A stretch of DNA of 64,000 nt from Erythrocercus mccallii (lineage: Eukaryota > Chordata > Aves > Passeriformes > Dicruridae): positions 1-64,000 of the forward strand of contig VZRG01000534.1 in assembly GCA_013397435.1 (NCBI GenBank), written 5' to 3'. The notes under the pieces were generated by a model. The model ran no database searches. It saw only the letters and a program-made list of their open reading frames with translations, and was not told the origin of the DNA. The translations under genes and the position numbers were made by a program. Shown here piece after piece: positions 59,301 through 64,000 of this stretch (within the stretch, counting starts at the first letter, position 1; each line of letters begins with the position of its first letter).

Positions 59301-61264
59301 ATGGAACTGGAGAGGGTCTGAGTAGGTCTACAGTTAAATTTCAATACAACTGCAATATGGACTGGACAGGAGATCTGAATTAAAAGTAGGCTGCCTGCAC
59401 ACTATTAATAGCACCCCATTTGCCCTTCTGGATAGAAACTTTTTTTTTTTTACAACCTGTTTAATAAAACTTCTTGAGCAGAAAAAAAATCTACATTCCT
59501 GTTTTTCAAGGGGCAACATATACTCCATTCATAAGCAGAGAAGAAAGATAACATCAAAATCTCAGATGAACTCAAGACAACAATATTTCAGTAAAAAATA
59601 TTTCAGTACATGAAGCATTTGTTAGAAATTCTAGACTTCAAGTAATGAAAATTATTTCAGCTTCTGTTAGTGGGTTAACACTACTATTTTTAGGATCACT
59701 TTACTCAGCCACTGATTATACTGCAAATCTACATGAGATCTCCTACACAATGTTGTAAAGAAAGCATGCCTAAAATTAAATCTCATTCTGGTTGTTTGTC
59801 CTTCCCAGAAGTAATTTAAATATTTCTACTTTGAAAAACCAGGTTTATGACAGCAGTTGTATCAACACAGCAATTTGTTTTGCTGCTGTTCAGGAAGCAT
59901 TACTTCTAGAAGACTTGTTTAGATACTTAGATTTTTTTGCCAACATTACTACATAGAAACTACATAGAAAGTAGTATTTAGGGCTTAAAGCTTAGATTCA
60001 ACAGAACACTTAGGCATCTTCAGCCTTAAACATGCAACACATGGGTTGCAGACACCAAAACTTGTAATTACAAGCCTTTTTTCTATAGAGAAATAGGCTA
60101 GAGAAGGCTGTGCCCACTGTCTGAAATTCATTTGGGCATGCTGCACAACAGAACTGCAAACAGCTTCATCTACAGTCAAAAGGATTAGGACTCCATCCAG
60201 ATATCCTGGAAAGAAATACACACTTGTATTATATACAGCACAAGCAGCCAAGACACATAATGATCAGCCCAGAACTTCTGGAAGCATTTTTAGCTCATAA
60301 CAAGTATTCCAAATACAGAGCTCTACATTCAAAAGTCCTGTAGAATTGGCAAAGTTTCTTATAATTCAACTTGGAAAAAGTTGTGTTGGTTGCAATAAGG
60401 AACCGTGGGTTTATAGCTAAAGGGCAGCTTCACCTCACCTTTTGAACCTTTCTCACTTTACAGGCAGAAATGCACAATGTTTAAGGAGGACAAAACAAGC
60501 TTAATGGTTAACACATCTTACTGCCTGTCTATGGCCTTTCTAGTCCAAAACCTATTAGATATTAAATATTAGAATCCAGTGAACTAGTTAACTGGGCTAC
60601 TAACGAGGACTATATTCTTCTGCCATCACTTGTTTTTTGTACTTCACCAAATATACTTTATTCCAGACCCCTAGACTCTTCCAATAAATACCATCTAATT
60701 AATGGAATGTATACTAAAATATTGATGCAGTAATACTTCACTTTTTGGAAGCATTTAATCTTACACCTTTGGAAATCCACATATACTAAGGAGTTCAAGG
60801 CCATTTACCAAAATAAACTTTGTACTTTTTTTTTTCTGAACTGCAACTTCAAGACTTAAAATTGGTCTAGCCTTTACCTGGGCACTGAAGTCCCTTTTCA
60901 AATCTGACCTCTCAGCCTATTTTGAGCAGTTAGTTCTGGGCACTGACATGATTTTAAAGATTGCAGACACGCCATTTAAATGAAATGGTGCTGTTTGATA
61001 ATATTTGAAGACACTATACTAATTTAGTGCTTTAATACTTTGGAATGTGTGATATTCTATGTTAGTACTTCAACAGCCTAAACTCTTACTTGCTGGACAT
61101 TAGGTTTAATGAAGATCTCACCATGAACTCTCCAGGTCGGTTTCATTTGCTGTCTTAAAACAGACAGATTGTTGTATGCAAGAACAGCAGCATCTAATGC
61201 ATTAACTCCTTCCCAAGGATAAGCAGCAGCATGAGAAGCTTTTCCATAGTATTTCACAGTCACA
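50114..61264 (-). CDS. PM20D2: PM20D2 beta-alanyl-lysine dipeptidase, 3' part (5 exons)
   Basis: Cytosolic M20-family metallopeptidase related to aminoacylase-1. The human enzyme hydrolyses beta-alanyl-lysine, beta-alanyl-ornithine and the matching GABA dipeptides, by-products of carnosine and homocarnosine synthesis. Exons in transcript order: 61264-61122, 58117-57963, 55604-55469, 51248-51141 and 50316-50114. All have GT-AG borders; entry phases are 2,1,0,1,1. They give 248 C-terminal residues (human total 436) with strong matches such as VTVKYYGKASHAAAYPWEG and [20 protein letters not shown]. This part holds the M20 dimerisation domain and the C-terminal catalytic segment. The HACGHN and EED metal motifs belong to 5' exons beyond the window. 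It runs convergent to GABRR1, as in human. Confidence 0.97.
50317..51140 (-). other. PM20D2: PM20D2 intron before the last coding exon
   Basis: 824 bases, AT-rich, with no recognised repeat. Confidence 0.6.
51141..51248 (-). CDS. PM20D2: PM20D2 penultimate coding exon: catalytic C-terminal motif
   Basis: 108 nt. Encodes [19 protein letters not shown], then [16 protein letters not shown]. The histidine of the NHTEQ motif is at the place where M20 enzymes carry their last metal or catalytic histidine. Nearly identical to human. The donor is gctgcag|gtgagt. It enters in phase 1 and leaves in phase 1. Confidence 0.97.
51249..55468 (-). other. PM20D2: PM20D2 intron, 4.2 kb; nothing recognised
   Basis: AT-rich intron. 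53340-53720 is less AT-rich but matched nothing known. No CR1 or LTR segment was identified. Confidence 0.5.
55469..55604 (-). CDS. PM20D2: PM20D2 internal coding exon (VEIKGG)
   Basis: 136 nt. Encodes VEIKGGENDYYNVLPNKSLQ, then KVYKENGKKLGIDFISEDAV and LNGLS. The human equivalent reads LNGPSG, so the bird has Leu for Pro just before the STDFG motif. The acceptor is ttgtccag and the donor ttgtcag|gtaact. It enters in phase 0 and leaves in phase 1. Confidence 0.96.
55605..56604 (-). other. PM20D2: PM20D2 intron, part without repeats
   Basis: 1 kb of AT-rich intron. The sequence just left of 56605 may be more of the CR1 element but could not be matched. Confidence 0.45.
56605..57805 (+). mobile_element. 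Degenerate CR1 LINE, interrupted by a second CR1
   Basis: Sense CR1 ORF2 segments appear in order: 'acttaaagaaattgaatgta' with 'gggatcaggcaggatgcag' (56610-56655), 'gaggtccttgaaaactacac' (56773), 'gtgattgtgaacatccagc' (56886), 'gagaccacatctggtgctgt' (57127) and 'ggccaccaagatgattaggt' (57196). After the insertion come 'acattaggaaaacccttgtt' (57599), 'caacctgctctaactgg' (57698) and 'gaccagatgacctccagagg' (57738), closing at 'aggattctgtggcattc'. A broken RT reading frame is visible at 56759-56953 (EEEVLENYTLL). It lies antisense to PM20D2, ending about 160 bases from an exon. Confidence 0.88.
57408..57594 (-). mobile_element. CR1 LINE 3' fragment nested in another CR1
   Basis: Reversed CR1 end on the + strand: 'acagaatcacagagggttga', 'tgctgaggtcatcttgtcc', 'ctgctcaatcagggtcacct', 'gaggcagctatctccaaaga' and 'aacctgttccag'. 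It splits the host CR1 between 'ggatacaac' and 'acattagg', which are adjacent in the uninterrupted element, so this copy arrived later. Confidence 0.85.
57963..58117 (-). CDS. PM20D2: PM20D2 internal coding exon (dimerisation domain)
   Basis: 155 nt. Encodes GVIKNGGVKPNIIPSYTELE, then FYLRAPSRKELSVLTEKVEN and CFKSAAVATGCK. This is the M20 dimerisation-domain strand-helix segment; human reads IIKNGGVKPNIIPSYSELIY. The acceptor is tttctgcag and the donor gcaag|gtaaga. It enters in phase 1 and leaves in phase 0. Confidence 0.97.
58118..61121 (-). other. PM20D2: PM20D2 intron, 3.0 kb; nothing recognised
   Basis: AT-rich intron with short homopolymer runs (for example T at 59441-59451). No repeat family or RNA gene identified. 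Confidence 0.5.
61122..61264 (-). CDS. PM20D2: PM20D2 coding exon, most 5' in the window
   Basis: 143 nt. Encodes (D)VTVKYYGKASHAAAYPWEG, then VNALDAAVLAYNNLSVLRQQ and MKPTWRVH, the start of the dimerisation domain. The SHAAAYPWEG histidine is the conserved dimer-interface histidine of the M20 group. The acceptor is tttcctag and the donor ttcatg|gtgaga. It enters in phase 2, so the Asp codon is completed by an exon to the right of the window. By human structure this is exon 3. Confidence 0.96.
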
Positions 61265-64000
61265 CTAGGAAATAAAAGGCATTGCTTATTTATTTCTCAT
61301 TCACTGAAAAAAAACTTTGAAATGAAAAAGTTCCTTTTGTTCCCACAGTTATTTAAATTTTGTGCAGCGTAACACCGAACAATTTACCTGGCACTAGACT
61401 GTTGCAGTTAAACTATCTTTTGAGTGCAGAAAAACACTGAAAGATTTCTAGAAAACCAGTAAAATGGCATGATACCAAGAGCCAGTCAGGCAAGGGAGTT
61501 ACCAGGAACCATATACCATTATACAGCCTTTTCCCAAAGAGTACATGTTTTACATATTAATTAAATTTCTCCACCCTTTTTTTTATACTGCCTGACTCTT
61601 CTGAGAGTCAGGTTACTAAAGGTTATTAAAGTCAGGTTATTAAAGTTACTAATACTCTTCTCAGAGGGTAACAAACCCTTTTCTCTGATTCAAAACTGGA
61701 AGTTGAGTGTCCTAATTCTTCTCAAATAAAATGTGTACAGTATGTAAGATAGCAAAAGCATGTAAGATCACATATAACCCATGTCTAAATAACAAAAGTC
61801 AAGTTTTGCAAGTATGGAAAAGCATAGCCTACTAAAAAATACACATTGTTATGCTACAGCAAGGATGTTCTCTCCTTGCACCCTTCAAAAAAGATGACAG
61901 AAAGGCTTGCAACAAGGAGGAAATCTAATGCAAGGTCTATCCTCCAACTTCACAGAAGTCATAAAATATTGCACCTTAACATATCCAGTAAAAATCCATG
62001 CTTTGCTTCATCTGAGTGCCATTAGTACTAGCACTACAAAATAACTCATTATTTCAGACTATATGAGAACTCTCTACAAAAGAGGAAAATATTAAATACT
62101 GACATCTACATATAAGGTCTCACTATTTATAAAATACATAAAACTAAATCTGTTTGTACTCCATACCCACTCCTTTACAGAAAAACCTCAATCTTCAAGC
62201 ATTCCTCCCACCCCAAGACACACAACCTGTCTCTTATCCAGCCATGACCAGCCTAACTTGCTTGTCCCTCTGTCTTGCACAAATGCCAACTTAAGCAGTT
62301 ATCCTGAAGTGACCCCTTGTGCTCAGAACCATGTCACAGCTAAAAGTTAACACCAGCACTTAAATTCTGGATGGCAGAGTGGGACACAGCGCAGTGTACT
62401 GTTGCAAAAGGAAGCATCTCTTACTACTGCTGCAATCCAAAGTAGGCATGCCTTTTTCTGTCTCTACTAATCTTCCAAGACCAATCATAGAACCCATTCT
62501 CTAGACTATGTGATTTATTTTAAAATTATTATCATTAAGAAATGTAAGAAACTTGTCCATTAATATCCGATTTATTTACTGCAACTCCTCAAATCAACTC
62601 ACAAAGATCCCTGGACATTCTCAAAAAAAATAGAAAGAAGGCAAAGTACAGCAAAAAGTCATGCTCCAGTACTTTTTCCACAAGAAACATGTGTTTCTTA
62701 TTTAAAAAAAATGTTCTTTCAGCATTCCTTTGTACTTCTTTTGCTACACAAATGTCACAGATACTCAGAAAAACCCAACAGACTGCAGAACAGTAACACC
62801 CTAAGCCAGTTTAAGAATAACAGCAGAATGTGGATCCTTATAAACAATAAATGACCAACAATAAATAGGCAGATTAAGTGAAGGGTAAGTGAATAAGAAC
62901 CAGCAAACTTTGGCATGTATTCCTCAGTTACCCCAATATGTTAATCTTATTTATGGCACAACAGGGCTTTCAGAATTGCAGACACAGCAATAATAGCAAC
63001 TTAGTGATCACCGGTCCTTAAACTCCCTGCAAACAACCAAAGATCAAGTAAAACTAGAAAAACTGTCTTTGAAACCTCATAATTACATAAAACATGACAA
63101 ACTCAGTATTTCAGGATTTTGGAGGTAATAAGTTGTTTCACTCAGCTCCTTGACTCCATGCCTCCTCCATGTTCAAAGGTTTAAAGGCTACCTAGGATTT
63201 GCATCCTACTGCACTCCTTGACCTCTGAAGAGATATTTCCAAATATTATTGTATCAAACGCAAAAGATTATTGAGAGCAGGAAGACAAAACTATCATTGA
63301 AAACTATATCTTGAAGATTATAAGTATAGTCTTAAGGTAAAGCTGAGGCAAGTTGAGCTAAGTCTTGAAGGAGGTTACAATAACCAGTTAAGACTCTTTA
63401 GAGGAAGCAATATAGCAGAGAACTGGCCAGATGATGAAGACTAACCCTTGTCTGTTTTACCATGAAACTTGGCAGTAACAGAAGCAAATTATCCACTGGA
63501 AACAGCCCCAGTAAAAGCAAAATGGTCAGCAAAATCAAGCACATCAGAGCTGGACAGTAGCACGACAAATCTGAATAGTGCATCAAGTCATAAGTGACTG
63601 GAAAATTAGTTATTTAAATAATTCAGAATTTAGTCTGAGACAGTCTAATGTAATACTTGTAAAAACTGTTGCACTGGAGGGAGTTTACTAGTGGGGTCTC
63701 TGCAAGGTAACACCCTGGGATCAGGAATCACATAACACACAGAATGTGACATAAAATGTAGGAAGAAAACTTGCTGGTAGTCTACTGTGGGACACTGTGG
63801 AAACAGTTGTTTATAACACCAAAGGAAGAACAGCATGGCCTTGCAGACTGGCAGAGCAAGAAAAGAATGAAGCTCCAAAGTATTTTTTTAAAATCGTGTA
63901 CTTAAAGACCAAGCATTTAAGAGTTGATTGCTTGAAAATGACTGAAGAGGAAGTCCCAAACATACCAGCTGTCTCCAAAATTATAAGGAAACACTATGGT
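61265..64000 (-). other. PM20D2: PM20D2 intron, 5' exons not in window
   Basis: No sequence encoding the expected preceding segment (GTPAEEDGG to the Asp of AEHD) was found on the - strand, so that exon should lie beyond 64000. AT-rich, with a small hairpin and tandem unit at 61591-61648. Confidence 0.6.
61591..61648. repeat. Small hairpin plus tandem gtcaggttattaaag unit
   Basis: cctgactct (61591-61599) and agagtcagg (61604-61612) form a perfect 9-base stem with a 4-base loop. The right arm is also the start of an imperfect tandem repeat of gtcaggttaytaaag that runs to about 61648. Confidence 0.75.

Noticed and set aside
61265..64000. Possible upstream PM20D2 exon (GTPAEED region)
   Set aside because: No - strand frame encodes this segment; the open frames at 63398-63586 and 63645-63878 are unrelated to M20 peptidases.
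1..64000. CRISPR arrays, bacterial operons, phage or plasmid features, tRNA or rRNA genes
   Set aside because: None seen. The sequence is intron-rich vertebrate DNA and prokaryotic feature types do not apply.

Overview
The window is nuclear DNA from a vertebrate, almost certainly a bird. It is AT-rich with small exons and long introns. It is scattered with CR1 LINE fragments, several ending in the ATTCTRTG-type tail typical of avian CR1, and carries one long terminal repeat of a family common in bird genomes. The species cannot be named from the sequence.

Two protein-coding genes are present, arranged tail to tail. GABRR1, the GABA-A receptor rho-1 subunit, is complete on the + strand: ten coding exons between 16330 and 43057 give an intact 478-residue protein with canonical splice sites and consistent phases. 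PM20D2, a peptidase M20-family beta-alanyl-lysine dipeptidase, is partial on the - strand: its five 3'-most coding exons lie between 61264 and 50114, and the 5' exons, which should hold the first metal-binding motifs, are beyond base 64000. The same convergent pair is found on human 6q15. There GABRR2 lies upstream of GABRR1; no GABRR2 exon was found in bases 1-16329.

Layout: 1-16329 is intergenic, with CR1 pieces (812-1120, 5706-6072), older CR1-like remnants (9190-9560, 13830-14570) and two unproven regulatory candidates (about 1690-1880 and around 10837). 16330-43057 is GABRR1. Its 12.9 kb first intron carries a CR1 copy, an ancient CR1 remnant, a roughly 110-bp-arm inverted repeat (26003-26489) and a CpG-rich island around exon 2. 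Intron 4 holds a CR1, intron 5 a solo LTR and a microsatellite, and intron 8 a short CR1 tail. 43058 to about 45975 is the likely GABRR1 3' UTR. 45976-50113 is the gap between the genes, including the unresolved PM20D2 3' UTR. 50114-61264 is PM20D2, with a degenerate CR1 in one intron that has itself been interrupted by a second, oppositely oriented CR1. 61265-64000 is PM20D2 intron with no recognised exon.

The most informative points are the frame-neutral design of GABRR1 exons 2 and 2-5 (54 and 453 nt), which matches the human rho-1 splice variants lacking 51 and 450 nt; the CpG-rich patch at exon 2 rather than at exon 1; the intronic inverted repeat; and the nested CR1. No new biological system was recognised.
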